Of a stretch of DNA of 64,000 nucleotides, positions 9,384 through 17,451 are shown piece by piece. The notes under the pieces were generated by a model, which saw nothing but the letters and a program-made list of their open reading frames with translations, was not told the DNA's origin and did not search any database. Made by a program: the position numbers and the translations under genes. The number at the start of each line of letters is the position of its first letter. The first letter of the stretch is position 1. Origin of the DNA: Halomonas aestuarii (GTDB taxonomy: Bacteria; Pseudomonadota; Gammaproteobacteria; Pseudomonadales; Halomonadaceae); assembly GCF_001886615.1 (NCBI RefSeq), contig NZ_CP018139.1, positions 1,488,001 through 1,552,000 on the forward strand, read 5' to 3'.

Positions 9384-9433
9384 TGCACGCCAGGGGCTAG
9401 TCTGAGGGGAGTCCCGCACGAGCGACCCTCGAG

Positions 9434-9946
9434 ATGCCCCTGACGCGCCTGAGCCCTGTCACCCTATCCCCGCCGCGCGGCTACGCTCGACTGCTGGCCG
9501 GCCTGCTGTTCGCCTGCCTGCTGGCGGGCTGTGCAGGGCGGGAGATCGCCACCCGCGAGGCGCTGGACGAGCTCACCATCGACCGGGCTCTGATACTGGC
9601 CGAGGCCCGGAGTTCCCTCGGCACCCCCTACCGCTACGGCGGCACCACCGATCGGGGCCTGGACTGCTCGGGCCTCGTACAGCGAGCCTATGCCCGCGCC
9701 GGCATCCGGGTACCCCGCACCTCCCGGGCGCAGTACAAGGCCCTGCCACAGATCGACCGGGCCCGCCCCGGGGACCTGCTGTTCTTCGCCACCGCCGGGG
9801 GTCGCAAGGCGAGCCATGTCGGCATCTACGCGGGCGACGGCGAGATGATCCATGCCCCGGGGCGCGGCCGCCGGGTCACCCGGACCTCCCTCGCCCTGGA
9901 CTACTGGCAGGAGCGCTTCCTGGGGGCCGCGGCCCCCGCCCCCTGA
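9434..9946 (+). CDS. NlpC/P60-family lipoprotein (peptidoglycan endopeptidase)
   Basis: A 170-residue lipoprotein. A signal peptide (about residues 20-33) ends in the lipobox LLAGC, so it is probably anchored to the outer membrane. The catalytic domain has the NlpC/P60 triad: Cys in LDCSGLV, His in ASHVGIYAG and a polar third residue in the MIHAPG segment. Such enzymes cut peptide stems in murein (the Spr/MepS type in E. coli). It stands alone, with 50 bp to the gene before and 175 bp to the gene after. Confidence 0.92.
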   Translation: MPLTRLSPVTLSPPRGYARLLAGLLFACLLAGCAGREIATREALDELTIDRALILAEARSSLGTPYRYGGTTDRGLDCSGLVQRAYARAGIRVPRTSRAQYKALPQIDRARPGDLLFFATAGGRKASHVGIYAGDGEMIHAPGRGRRVTRTSLALDYWQERFLGAAAPAP

Positions 9947-10121
9947 GCGCGAGGCCTCGCCGCCGGCGTCACGAAGCCGAGCATGGCGGGGAGACGCCCC
10001 CTGGTGTCGCGGGGCACCATAAATATCATATGTGTATAAGAAATCATTTCATGTAAACACTTTGGGTATATGCGGGGCGCCACTAGGATGGACGATCATG
10101 ATTCCCTTGCGGAGAGACCCC

Positions 10122-11153
10122 ATGTTCACACTCCCCCGCCTCCTGGCTCCCCTGGCGGCGCTGCTGCTGGCCACCGGCCCGGCCCAGGGCAATGACGACA
10201 CCACGACGCTCGAGGTCGGCTACATGCCGATCCTGCCGGTCGCCCAGCTGTTCGTGATGGAGGGCGAGGGCTGGACCGGCGAGGCCGGCCTCGAGCTCGA
10301 GCTGACCCGTTTCTCGAGCGGTCCGGCGATGGTCCAGGCCCTGGCCTCCGGCGAACTCGACGTCATGTACTTCGGCATCGGCCCCGCCATGGTGGCCCGC
10401 GCCAACGGCGTGCCGATCAAGGTGCTGGCGGCCAGCATCCGCGAGCAGATCGGCCTGGTGGCCCGCGGCGAGCTGGCGGACACCTTCGCCCGGGTCGAGG
10501 ACCCCGCCGAGGCCATCGCCCGTTTCACCGAGGCGCAGGGCCGCAAGCCGAAGATCGCCACCTTCCCCCGCGGCTCGGTGCCGGACACCGTGCTGCGCTA
10601 CTGGCTGGTCGAGCGGCTGGGCGTGGGCGAGGAGGCCGTGGAGATCGTCGCCATGGGCGCCGACCGGGTCCAGCAGGCCCTGCTGGCCGGGGCGGTGGAC
10701 GCCGCCTCGATCCTCGAGCCGATCCTCACCACCGTGCAGGAGCGGGTCGAGGGCGCCCGGGTCGTGGCCCGCGCCGACGAGATGCTGCCCGGCCAGCCCG
10801 GCGCCGTGCTGGCCGCCCGGGAGGCGGCGCTGGCCGACCACCCGGAAGCGATGCGCGCCCTGATGGACCTGCACGTGCGGGCCACCCGGATGCTGCTCGA
10901 GGAGCCCGCCCGGGCCGCGCCCCACGTGCGGGAGTTCGTCGGCAAGCGGCTGATCGGCCTCGACACCGTGGAAGCTGCCCTGCGCTCGCCCTCCTCGAAC
11001 TACCTCGCCGACCCCCACGCGATCCTCGAGGCGACCCGCACCATGCATGACTTCCAGGCCGCCCAGGGCACGCTCAAGAAGCCCGTCGACCTGGAGGCGC
11101 TGTTCGACACGAGCCTCTACGACGCCGTGGTCAGAGCGCCGGCGGGCTCATGA
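10122..11153 (+). CDS. NitT/TauT-family ABC transporter substrate-binding protein
   Basis: A 343-residue periplasmic binding protein with a signal peptide (MFTLPRLLAPLAALLLATG, cleavage after about residue 23). The mature domain shows the family start VGYMPILPVAQLFVMEGEG and the ligand-lobe segment ALASGELDVMYFGIGPAMVA. The group includes SsuA, TauA and ThiY; sulfonate, taurine, nitrate or a pyrimidine are possible ligands. The start at 10122 has GGAGAG 5 bp upstream; an ATG 24 bp earlier is the alternative. An AT-rich block (about 10016-10075) just upstream probably holds the promoter. The gene heads a four-gene operon with permease, ATPase and a DsrE-like protein. Confidence 0.88.
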   Translation: MFTLPRLLAPLAALLLATGPAQGNDDTTTLEVGYMPILPVAQLFVMEGEGWTGEAGLELELTRFSSGPAMVQALASGELDVMYFGIGPAMVARANGVPIKVLAASIREQIGLVARGELADTFARVEDPAEAIARFTEAQGRKPKIATFPRGSVPDTVLRYWLVERLGVGEEAVEIVAMGADRVQQALLAGAVDAASILEPILTTVQERVEGARVVARADEMLPGQPGAVLAAREAALADHPEAMRALMDLHVRATRMLLEEPARAAPHVREFVGKRLIGLDTVEAALRSPSSNYLADPHAILEATRTMHDFQAAQGTLKKPVDLEALFDTSLYDAVVRAPAGS

Positions 11154-11914
11154 CGCCGCTGCTGACGCGCCATCGCCGCAGCCTGCTGGGCGCACTGGGC
11201 CTGTCCGGCTTCCTGCTGCTCTGGGAGCTGGCCCTGCGCAGCGACCTGCTGCCCGGCAGCCTGGTGCCACTGCCCTCGGCCATCCCCGGCGTGCTCGCCG
11301 CGGAGATCGGCGACGGCATCTGGCTCGAGGTGGTGACGGCGAGCCTCGCCCACTACAGCGTCGGGCTGCTGCTGGGCTCGCTGTTGGGCATCGCGGTGGG
11401 GGTCGCGGCGGCGCTGCTGCCGGTGTTCGACGCCCTGCACGCCTGGCTGGCCCGGCTGCTGCGCCCGATCCCGCCGCTGGCCTGGATTCCCTTCGCCATC
11501 ATCTGGTTCGGCATCCAGCCCTCGGCGGCGGCCTTCATCATCAGCATCGGGGTGTTCTGGATCAATTACTTCGCCAGCTACAGCGCGGTGCGCTCGGTGG
11601 ACCCGGGCTTCGATGAGGTCGCCCGGGCCTTCGGCCAGGGCGGCTTCCTGGCGCGGCTGGCCAAGGTCAGCCTGCCCGCGGCGGCACCGGGCATCCTCGG
11701 CGGCATGCGCGCCGGCCTCGGCCAGGGCTGGATGACGGTGGTGGCCGCCGAGCTGTTCGGCATCCCCGGCATCGGCCAGCGCATGATGGAGGCCTCCAGC
11801 CTGCTCGCCACCGATATCGTGGTGGTCTACATGCTGACCATCGCCGGGCTCTACGCGGTCTTCGACCTGGCCTTCATGACCCTGCAGCGGCGACTGCTGA
11901 GGTGGCAGCCATGA
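11150..11914 (+). CDS. ABC transporter permease, NitT/TauT type
   Basis: A 254-residue inner-membrane permease with about six hydrophobic segments. The EAA loop is visible as VARAFGQGGFLARLAKVSLP. The start overlaps the stop of the binding-protein gene (ATGA) and its own stop overlaps the ATPase start in the same way, so the three transporter subunits are translationally coupled. The sequence is the usual SsuC/TauC type and gives no ligand information. Confidence 0.9.
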   Translation: MTPLLTRHRRSLLGALGLSGFLLLWELALRSDLLPGSLVPLPSAIPGVLAAEIGDGIWLEVVTASLAHYSVGLLLGSLLGIAVGVAAALLPVFDALHAWLARLLRPIPPLAWIPFAIIWFGIQPSAAAFIISIGVFWINYFASYSAVRSVDPGFDEVARAFGQGGFLARLAKVSLPAAAPGILGGMRAGLGQGWMTVVAAELFGIPGIGQRMMEASSLLATDIVVVYMLTIAGLYAVFDLAFMTLQRRLLRWQP

Positions 11915-12681
11915 CCGCCTCCCAGACCACCCTGCCCCCGGTGCTGCGCGCCCGGGACATCCGCCTGGGCTTCGACGGCACCCCGGTGCTCGACGGGGTC
12001 GACCTCGACCTCCATTCCCGGGAGTTCGTCGCCGTGGTCGGAGCCTCGGGGGTCGGCAAGTCGACCCTGCTGCGCGCCCTGACCGGCCTGCTCGCCCCAG
12101 AGGCCGGCACGGTGGAGATCCCCGAGGGCAGGGGCGGCGATACCCGTGCCTGGTCCATGGTCTTCCAGGCGCCGCGCCTCTTCCCCTGGCGGCGCGTGCG
12201 CGCCAACGTGGAGCTCGGCCTGGAGGGGCTCGCGCTCTCCCGGGCCGAGCGCCGTCGCCGGGCCCTGGAACCCCTGGCCCTGGTGGGGCTGGAGGAGCTG
12301 GCCGAGCGCTGGCCGCACACCCTTTCCGGCGGCCAGCAGCAGCGGGTAGGCATCGCCCGGGCCCTGGCCGTGCGTCCGCGGGTGCTGTTCATGGACGAGC
12401 CCTTCTCGGCCCTGGACGCCATCACGCGCCGCCGCCTCCAGCAGGAGCTGGTCGACCTGCGTCGGCGTACCGAGGCCGCCATCGTCTTCGTGACCCACGA
12501 CATCGAGGAGGCCGTGCTGCTCGCCGATCGGGTAATGGTGCTGGGCGGCCAGGCGCCGGGCCGGCCCGCCGGCGTGGTGGAGACCCTCGACATCCCCCTG
12601 CCCCTGGACGGTCGACGCGACCATCCCGGCTTCGCCGACTGCCTGCAGGCCGTGGAGCGCCACATCGGCGCGGCCCACTGA
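11911..12681 (+). CDS. ABC transporter ATP-binding protein, NitT/TauT type
   Basis: A 256-residue ATPase. Walker A is GASGVGKST, the signature is LSGGQQQR, Walker B is VLFMDEPFSALD, and the switch His is in VTHDIEEA. The start at 11911 gives the ATGA overlap with the permease stop and has GAGG upstream; a GTG at 11902 is less likely. It energises uptake by the two preceding gene products. Confidence 0.92.
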   Translation: MTASQTTLPPVLRARDIRLGFDGTPVLDGVDLDLHSREFVAVVGASGVGKSTLLRALTGLLAPEAGTVEIPEGRGGDTRAWSMVFQAPRLFPWRRVRANVELGLEGLALSRAERRRRALEPLALVGLEELAERWPHTLSGGQQQRVGIARALAVRPRVLFMDEPFSALDAITRRRLQQELVDLRRRTEAAIVFVTHDIEEAVLLADRVMVLGGQAPGRPAGVVETLDIPLPLDGRRDHPGFADCLQAVERHIGAAH

Positions 12682-12711
12682 CGCCTCCCGCCACCGACCT
12701 GAGGAGCCCCA

Positions 12712-13011
12712 ATGACCGCGCTTCGCGTCCTGCTGCATGCCCCCACCGCCGAGGCCCTCGCCCGGGCCCGGCGCAACGCCCGCAACCTGATCAAGGCCCG
12801 CCCCGGGGCCGAGGTGCTGATCGTCGCCAATGCGGCGGCGGTCGCCTCGGCCCTGGCCACGCCCGACGACACCGACCCCCTCCTGCGGCTCTGCGGCAAC
12901 TCCCTGGCCGCACAGGGGCTCGAAAATCCCGCCGGCCTGCCGGTGGTCGAGGCCGCGGTGGTCACCCTCGCCGAGTACCAGGCCGACGGCTGGGCCTACA
13001 TCCGCGCCTGA
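12712..13011 (+). CDS. DsrE-like small protein linked to the ABC transporter
   Basis: A 99-residue cytoplasmic protein resembling the DsrE/DsrF fold: a first strand LRVLLHAPT, a helix of ARARRNARNLIKARPG, a strand VLIVANA, and a single Cys in LLRLCGNSLAAQG at the site where DsrE-type proteins carry their sulfur-handling cysteine. It lies 30 bp after the ATPase gene with GAGG before its start. DsrE proteins shuttle or sense sulfur, so the neighbouring transporter may import a sulfur compound such as a sulfonate. That link is inference. Confidence 0.65.
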   Translation: MTALRVLLHAPTAEALARARRNARNLIKARPGAEVLIVANAAAVASALATPDDTDPLLRLCGNSLAAQGLENPAGLPVVEAAVVTLAEYQADGWAYIRA

Positions 13012-13040
13012 ACCGCCGGGGCCGTGACGCCGCGCCTCAC

Positions 13041-13056
13041 TTAAGCCGACGTTAAG
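13041..13056 (+). promoter_or_regulatory. PmrA/QseB-type direct-repeat box in front of the hemolysin-family operon
   Basis: TTAAG at 13041-13045 is repeated at 13052-13056, giving an 11-bp period, one helical turn. This is the geometry of OmpR-family boxes of the PmrA/QseB branch (TTAA half-sites 11 bp apart). The box is 45 bp before the start of the hemolysin-family gene. The same arrangement recurs at 19531-19546, in front of the PAP2/eptA unit, and a PmrA/QseB-like regulator is encoded between them. Confidence 0.6.
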
Positions 13057-13100
13057 TTTCATGGACCAGAGTATCGGGGAAAGGTCATGGAGACGCCCCG

Positions 13101-13790
13101 ATGCCAACCCCCGACCCCGTTCGCTCCCCCGCTCCCTGCCGACCACCCCCGGCGGCCCTGCCGGCCGTCATGGCCGGCGCCCCCCCGCTCGAGTGGCGGG
13201 AGGGTGGAGGATGGCAGGAACGCCGCCGCCTGGAACGGCTGGTGCGCCGCTGCTTCGCCATCGAGCATGGCGCCCGCATCACCCATTTCCTGCCGCGTCT
13301 CTTCGGGCTCTGGCAAGGCCAGGTCCCGCTGGCCGCCGTCGGGGCGGCTCTGGCCAGCGCCGGGCCCCTCTTCCAGGAACGCTACCTGGACGACCCCGCC
13401 GAGGCCTTCCTCTCCCGGCACCTCGGCAGGCCCGTGGCCCGCGAGGCGATCGCCGAGATCGGCAACCTGGCGAGCCTGCGCCGCGGCCTGCAGCGTCGCC
13501 TCTTCGTGCCCCTGATCGACCAGCTGGTCGCCGAGGGGCTCGACTGGGTGATGTTCACCGCGACCCCGACGGTAGCCAACGGCATCCAGCGGCTGGGCAT
13601 CGAGCTGCATCCCCTCAAGCTCGCCGATCCGGCGCGGCTGGGCGAGGAGCAGGCGGGCTGGGGCCGCTACTACGAGCACCAGCCCCGGGTGATGGCCGGC
13701 GACCTGCGCCTGGCCCATGGCGTGCTCACCGAGCGCGGCCTGCTGGAACCGACGCGTTCCGTGGAGGTCGGCCATGTCCCGCTGCGCTGA
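13101..13790 (+). CDS. Thermostable hemolysin (T_hemolysin) family protein, acyltransferase-like
   Basis: A 229-residue protein of the family named after the Vibrio thermostable hemolysin. It has no signal peptide or membrane segment, so the historical name says little about its role. Segments EIGNLASLRRGLQRRL and FTATPTVANGIQRLGIELHP look like the acetyl-CoA-binding-fold (GNAT-like) core also seen in acyl-homoserine-lactone-type synthases; I infer an acyltransferase role. The N-terminal 25 residues are Pro-rich and probably disordered. A GGAGA precedes the start at 13101. It is the first gene of a five-gene unit with the ligase-oxidase fusion, an SDR and a TPR protein, and the stop overlaps the next start by 17 bp. 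Confidence 0.75.
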   Translation: MPTPDPVRSPAPCRPPPAALPAVMAGAPPLEWREGGGWQERRRLERLVRRCFAIEHGARITHFLPRLFGLWQGQVPLAAVGAALASAGPLFQERYLDDPAEAFLSRHLGRPVAREAIAEIGNLASLRRGLQRRLFVPLIDQLVAEGLDWVMFTATPTVANGIQRLGIELHPLKLADPARLGEEQAGWGRYYEHQPRVMAGDLRLAHGVLTERGLLEPTRSVEVGHVPLR

Positions 13791-15930
13791 GGCCCTGCTC
13801 GCGCGCCTGGTGCGCCACGCCGAGGAGCGGCCCGACACCCCGGCCCTGGACGACGGCCATCGGCGTATCGCCTATGGCGAGCTGCTCGGCGAGATCGAGG
13901 GACGCCGGGCCCGTCTCGCCGCCCGGGACGCCCGTCGCGTGGCCCTGCCGCTGGACAACGGCCTCGACTGGGCCCTCTGGCACCTGGCCCTGCTGGCCGA
14001 TGGTCGGGTCGACGTCCCGGTCCCCGGCTTCTTCAGCGAGGCCCAGCGCCACCACCTGGTGACCGCGGCCGGCCTGGATGCCTGGATCGGCCCCGGCGGC
14101 AGCGCCCTCGGCTTCGCCGCCACCCTGGACCCGGCCATCGCCTGCCGTGAGGTAGCGTTTCTCCCCACGCTCCATGCCGGTACCGGCATGATCACCTTCA
14201 CCTCCGGCACCAGCGGCAGTCCCAAGGGCGTGTGCCTCGACCGGGATGCGCCCCTGCGGGTCGCCGAGAGCCTCGCCGAGGCGGTGACGCCGCTTCGTCT
14301 CGGGCGCCACCTGGCCATGCTGCCCCTGGCCACCCTGCTGGAGAACATCGGTGGCCTCTACGTGCCCCTGATGCTGGGCGCCACCGCCAGCCTGCCCGGG
14401 GCCGCCGAACTGGGCTGGACGGGGGGAAGCGGCTTCGATCCACGCCGGGCCCTCTCGGCCATCGAGGCCTTTCGCCCGCACAGCCTGATCCTGGTGCCCC
14501 AGCTGCTGCAGGCCCTGGTCGACCTCTCGCCGCAGGCCCCGGCCGGGCTGCGCTTCGTCGCCGTGGGCGGGGCCCGGGTGGCCGGGTCGCTGCTGGACCG
14601 GGCCCGGGACGGCGGCTGGCCGGTCTTCGAGGGCTACGGCCTCTCGGAGTGCGCCTCGGTGGTCTGCCTCAACCGCCCGGGCGAGCCCGCCCTCGGGGTG
14701 GGCCGCCCCCTGCCCCATGCGCGGGTGCGCCTCGCCGCCGACGGCGAGGTACAGGTCCAGGGCGCCACCATGCTGGGCTACCTGGGCGAGCCCCCCGTCG
14801 ACGGCTGGCACGCCAGCGGTGACCTCGGCCACTGGGAGGGCGAGCACCTGGTGCTGGACGGGCGCCGCCGGGACATCTTCATCACCGCCTATGGCCGCAA
14901 CGTCGACCCCCAGTGGGTGGAGGGCGAGCTCTGCGCCCGGCCGGCCATCGCCCAGGCGCTGGTCCATGGCGAGGCCCTGCCGCACAACCGGGCCCTGATC
15001 GTGCCCGCCACCCCCGACCTCGACGACCGCACCCTGGCGGCGGCGATCGACGCCGCCAACGCGGGCCTTCCCGACTATGCCCGGATCGGCGAATGGCGTC
15101 GCTGCGCGCCCTTCACCCCCGACAACCACCAGCTGACGGCCAATGGTCGCCTGCGTCGCGACACCCTCCACGAGACCTATCGCGACTGGCTCCACGCCCC
15201 GGCCGACCGGGCCCAGGATGCCGCCACCGTTCCCAGAAGGAGACACGCCATGACCCCCTACCAGCACCTCCAGGCCGCCACCCGCGCCGAGCGCGACTGG
15301 CTGCTGGCCGCCCCGCTGCTGACCCGCGCCCTGAGCGGCGAGGTGAGCCGCGAGGAGTACCTGACCTTCCTCGGCCAGGCCTACCACCACGTGCGCTTCA
15401 CGGTGCCGCTGATGATGGCGTGCGGGGCGCGCCTGCCCGACCGCCTCGGCTGGCTGCGCAGCGCCCTGGTGGAGTACATCGAGGAGGAGCATGGCCACGA
15501 GCTGTGGATCCTAGACGACATCCGCGCGACCGGCGGCGACCCCGAGGCGGCGGCCACGGCCGAGCCCGCCCCGGCCACGCGGCTGATGGTGTCCCACGTG
15601 CGCGACGTCATCGATCACGGCAACCCGGTGGGCTTCTTCGGCATGGTGCAGGTGCTCGAGGGCACCAGCACGGCGATCGCCACCCAGGCCGCCGAGGGGC
15701 TCCAGGAGAGCCTCGGCCTGCCGGACGACGCGGTGCGCTACCTGACCTCCCATGGCAGCCTGGATATCGGTCACCTGGCCTTCTTCGAGGGCCTGGTGGA
15801 CCGGCTCGACGGCGAGGACCTGGCGGCGGTGATCGACACCGCGAAGATGGTCTATCGCCTCTATGGCGCCATGTTCCGAGGCATCACTGCCCGTGACGCG
15901 ACCCGGGAGCTCGCCGATGCCCTGGTTTAG
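13774..15930 (+). CDS. AMP-dependent ligase fused to a haem-oxygenase-like diiron oxidase (HDO)
   Basis: One uninterrupted 718-residue frame. Residues 1 to about 480 are an ANL-family adenylating domain: P-loop TFTSGTSGSPKG, A5-like EGYGLSECASV, A7-like HASGDLG. The final motif reads TANGRLRR with Arg459 where the catalytic Lys of these enzymes is expected. From about 493 a haem-oxygenase-like diiron domain follows, with candidate metal ligands in EYIEEEHGHE, in VLEGTST and in HGSLDIGH (H-x3-D-x2-H), the pattern of UndA, SznF and BesC. A strong ribosome site and ATG at 15250 start the second domain in the same frame, so a separate short oxidase may also be made. The start at 13774 has GGAGG 6 bp upstream. 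The substrate is unknown, probably an acyl or amino-acid derivative. Confidence 0.8.
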   Translation: MSRCAEALLARLVRHAEERPDTPALDDGHRRIAYGELLGEIEGRRARLAARDARRVALPLDNGLDWALWHLALLADGRVDVPVPGFFSEAQRHHLVTAAGLDAWIGPGGSALGFAATLDPAIACREVAFLPTLHAGTGMITFTSGTSGSPKGVCLDRDAPLRVAESLAEAVTPLRLGRHLAMLPLATLLENIGGLYVPLMLGATASLPGAAELGWTGGSGFDPRRALSAIEAFRPHSLILVPQLLQALVDLSPQAPAGLRFVAVGGARVAGSLLDRARDGGWPVFEGYGLSECASVVCLNRPGEPALGVGRPLPHARVRLAADGEVQVQGATMLGYLGEPPVDGWHASGDLGHWEGEHLVLDGRRRDIFITAYGRNVDPQWVEGELCARPAIAQALVHGEALPHNRALIVPATPDLDDRTLAAAIDAANAGLPDYARIGEWRRCAPFTPDNHQLTANGRLRRDTLHETYRDWLHAPADRAQDAATVPRRRHAMTPYQHLQAATRAERDWLLAAPLLTRALSGEVSREEYLTFLGQAYHHVRFTVPLMMACGARLPDRLGWLRSALVEYIEEEHGHELWILDDIRATGGDPEAAATAEPAPATRLMVSHVRDVIDHGNPVGFFGMVQVLEGTSTAIATQAAEGLQESLGLPDDAVRYLTSHGSLDIGHLAFFEGLVDRLDGEDLAAVIDTAKMVYRLYGAMFRGITARDATRELADALV
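15237..15252 (+). promoter_or_regulatory. Internal ribosome binding site and start codon for the oxidase domain
   Basis: AAGGAG (15237-15242) lies 7 bp before an in-frame ATG at 15250, exactly where the HDO domain begins (MTPYQHLQ). No stop codon separates the ligase from this start. Either translation makes both a 718-residue fusion and a 226-residue oxidase, or an ancestral stop codon was lost and the signal is a relic. Confidence 0.65.
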
Positions 15931-16762
15931 CCCCCTGTCGGCCGGCCCCACCCTGCCGGAGGGTGGCTGGGCCGGCCAGACCGTGCTGCTCACCGGGGCG
16001 AGCGGCGGCATCGGCCAGGCGCTGGTCGACGAGCTGGCGGGCGCCGGGGCACGGCTGCTGGTCACCGGCCGCCGCCAGCCGGCCCTGGAGGCCCTGACCG
16101 CGCGCCACCCCGGCCAGGTGACGGCCCTGGTCGCCGACCTGACCCGCGCCGATGACCGTCACCGGCTGGTCGAGAGTGCCCGGGAGGCGGGCTGCACCAT
16201 GCTGGTCAATGCCGCCGGGGTGAACCGGGTGGGCCTGTTCGAGTCCTTGAGCGACGAGGAGATCGAGGCCCTGGTCACCCTCAACCTCACCAGCACCCTG
16301 CAGCTGACCCGCGCGCTGCTGCCGCAGCTGCTCGCCGCCGAGCACGGCTGGGTGGTCAACCTGGGCTCGACCTTCGGTACCATCGGCTACCCCGGCCAGG
16401 CCGGCTACTGCGCCACCAAGTTCGCCCTGCGGGGCTTCACCCAGGCCCTGCGCCGGGAGCTGGCCGATACCCGGGTCCACGTGCTGCACGTGGCGCCCAG
16501 GGCCACCCGCACCGGCATGAATGCCCCGGAGGTCGAGGAGATGAACCGGGCGCTGAGCAATACCATGGATTCCCCGCAACGGGTGGCCCGCCTGGTCCGG
16601 CGAGCCATCGAGGCCGGACGCGAGGAGACCCAGCTGGGCGGCCCCGAGCGCCTCTTCGCCCGGCTCAACGCCCTGGTGCCGGGCGTGGTCGACCGGGCCC
16701 TGCGCCGCCAGCTGCCCACCATTCGCCGCTTCATCGGCAAGCCCCGAGGAGACACCCCATGA
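15917..16762 (+). CDS. Short-chain dehydrogenase/reductase
   Basis: A 281-residue SDR. The NAD(P)-binding motif is TGASGGIG near residue 32, the structural NAAG is present as VNAAGV, and the catalytic Ser and Tyr-x3-Lys are in NLGSTF and GYCATKFAL. The C-terminal extension is rich in Arg. The start at 15917 overlaps the end of the oxidase frame by 14 bp and has GGGAG upstream; its stop overlaps the TPR gene by 4 bp. It probably reduces or oxidises an intermediate made by the ligase/oxidase pair. Confidence 0.88.
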   Translation: MPWFSPLSAGPTLPEGGWAGQTVLLTGASGGIGQALVDELAGAGARLLVTGRRQPALEALTARHPGQVTALVADLTRADDRHRLVESAREAGCTMLVNAAGVNRVGLFESLSDEEIEALVTLNLTSTLQLTRALLPQLLAAEHGWVVNLGSTFGTIGYPGQAGYCATKFALRGFTQALRRELADTRVHVLHVAPRATRTGMNAPEVEEMNRALSNTMDSPQRVARLVRRAIEAGREETQLGGPERLFARLNALVPGVVDRALRRQLPTIRRFIGKPRGDTP

Positions 16763-17433
16763 CCCGCCGCCTGATGCCCGTCCTGCGGGCCGCCCTGCTG
16801 GTGCTGATCGCCGGACTGCCGGCGGCACCCCTGCTGGCCGCGACGCCCTCGAGCGCGGATGAGGGCGTCGCCGAGGGCATCGATCACCTGCAGCATCGCT
16901 GGGCCGAGATCCACTACGGCTTGCCGCAGGACGAGCAGGCGAAGGCCCTCGAGGGGCTGGCTGACGAGGCGGACCGGCTGGTGGCCGCGCACCCCGAGGC
17001 CGCCGGGCTGCATATCTGGGCCGGCATCGTGCGCTCGACCGAGGCCGGCGCCAGCGGCGGTCTCGGTGCGCTGTCGCTGGTCAAGCAGGCCAGGAGCGAC
17101 CTGGAGCGTGCCCTGGCGCTGGATCCCCTGGCCCTGGACGGCTCGGCCTATACCAGCCTAGGGGCCCTCTACTACCAGGTGCCGGGCTGGCCGCTCGCCT
17201 TCGGGGATGACGACCGGGCGGAGCGTTACCTGAAGCGGGCCCTGGCGATCGACCCCGACGGACTCGACAGCCTGTACTTCCGGGGCGACTATCTGCATGA
17301 ACAGGGACGCGACGACGAGGCCCGCCAGGCGCTGCAGAAGGCCCTGCAGGCCCCGCCACGACCGGGACGCGAGCGGGCCGACACCGGCCGGCGCGAGGAG
17401 GTCAGGGCCCTGATGGACACCCTGGGAAGCTGA
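16759..17433 (+). CDS. Exported TPR-repeat protein
   Basis: A 224-residue protein with a signal peptide (about residues 1-27, ending LLAATPS) and TPR-like helical pairs in the mature part, for example ARSDLERALALDPLALDGS and AERYLKRALAIDPDGLDSL. It is predicted to be periplasmic. It is coupled to the SDR by a 4-bp overlap and lies 18 bp before the response regulator gene. TPR proteins act as scaffolds, so it may hold partners at the envelope; no more specific role can be read. Confidence 0.8.
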   Translation: MTRRLMPVLRAALLVLIAGLPAAPLLAATPSSADEGVAEGIDHLQHRWAEIHYGLPQDEQAKALEGLADEADRLVAAHPEAAGLHIWAGIVRSTEAGASGGLGALSLVKQARSDLERALALDPLALDGSAYTSLGALYYQVPGWPLAFGDDDRAERYLKRALAIDPDGLDSLYFRGDYLHEQGRDDEARQALQKALQAPPRPGRERADTGRREEVRALMDTLGS

Positions 17434-17451
17434 CGATCGCAAGGACAGGAC

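Noticed and set aside
9988..10120. A start for the second binding protein upstream of 10122 (for example 10032 or 10098)
   Set aside because: The extra residues would precede a good signal peptide and come from AT-rich promoter-like sequence; GGAGAG supports 10122.
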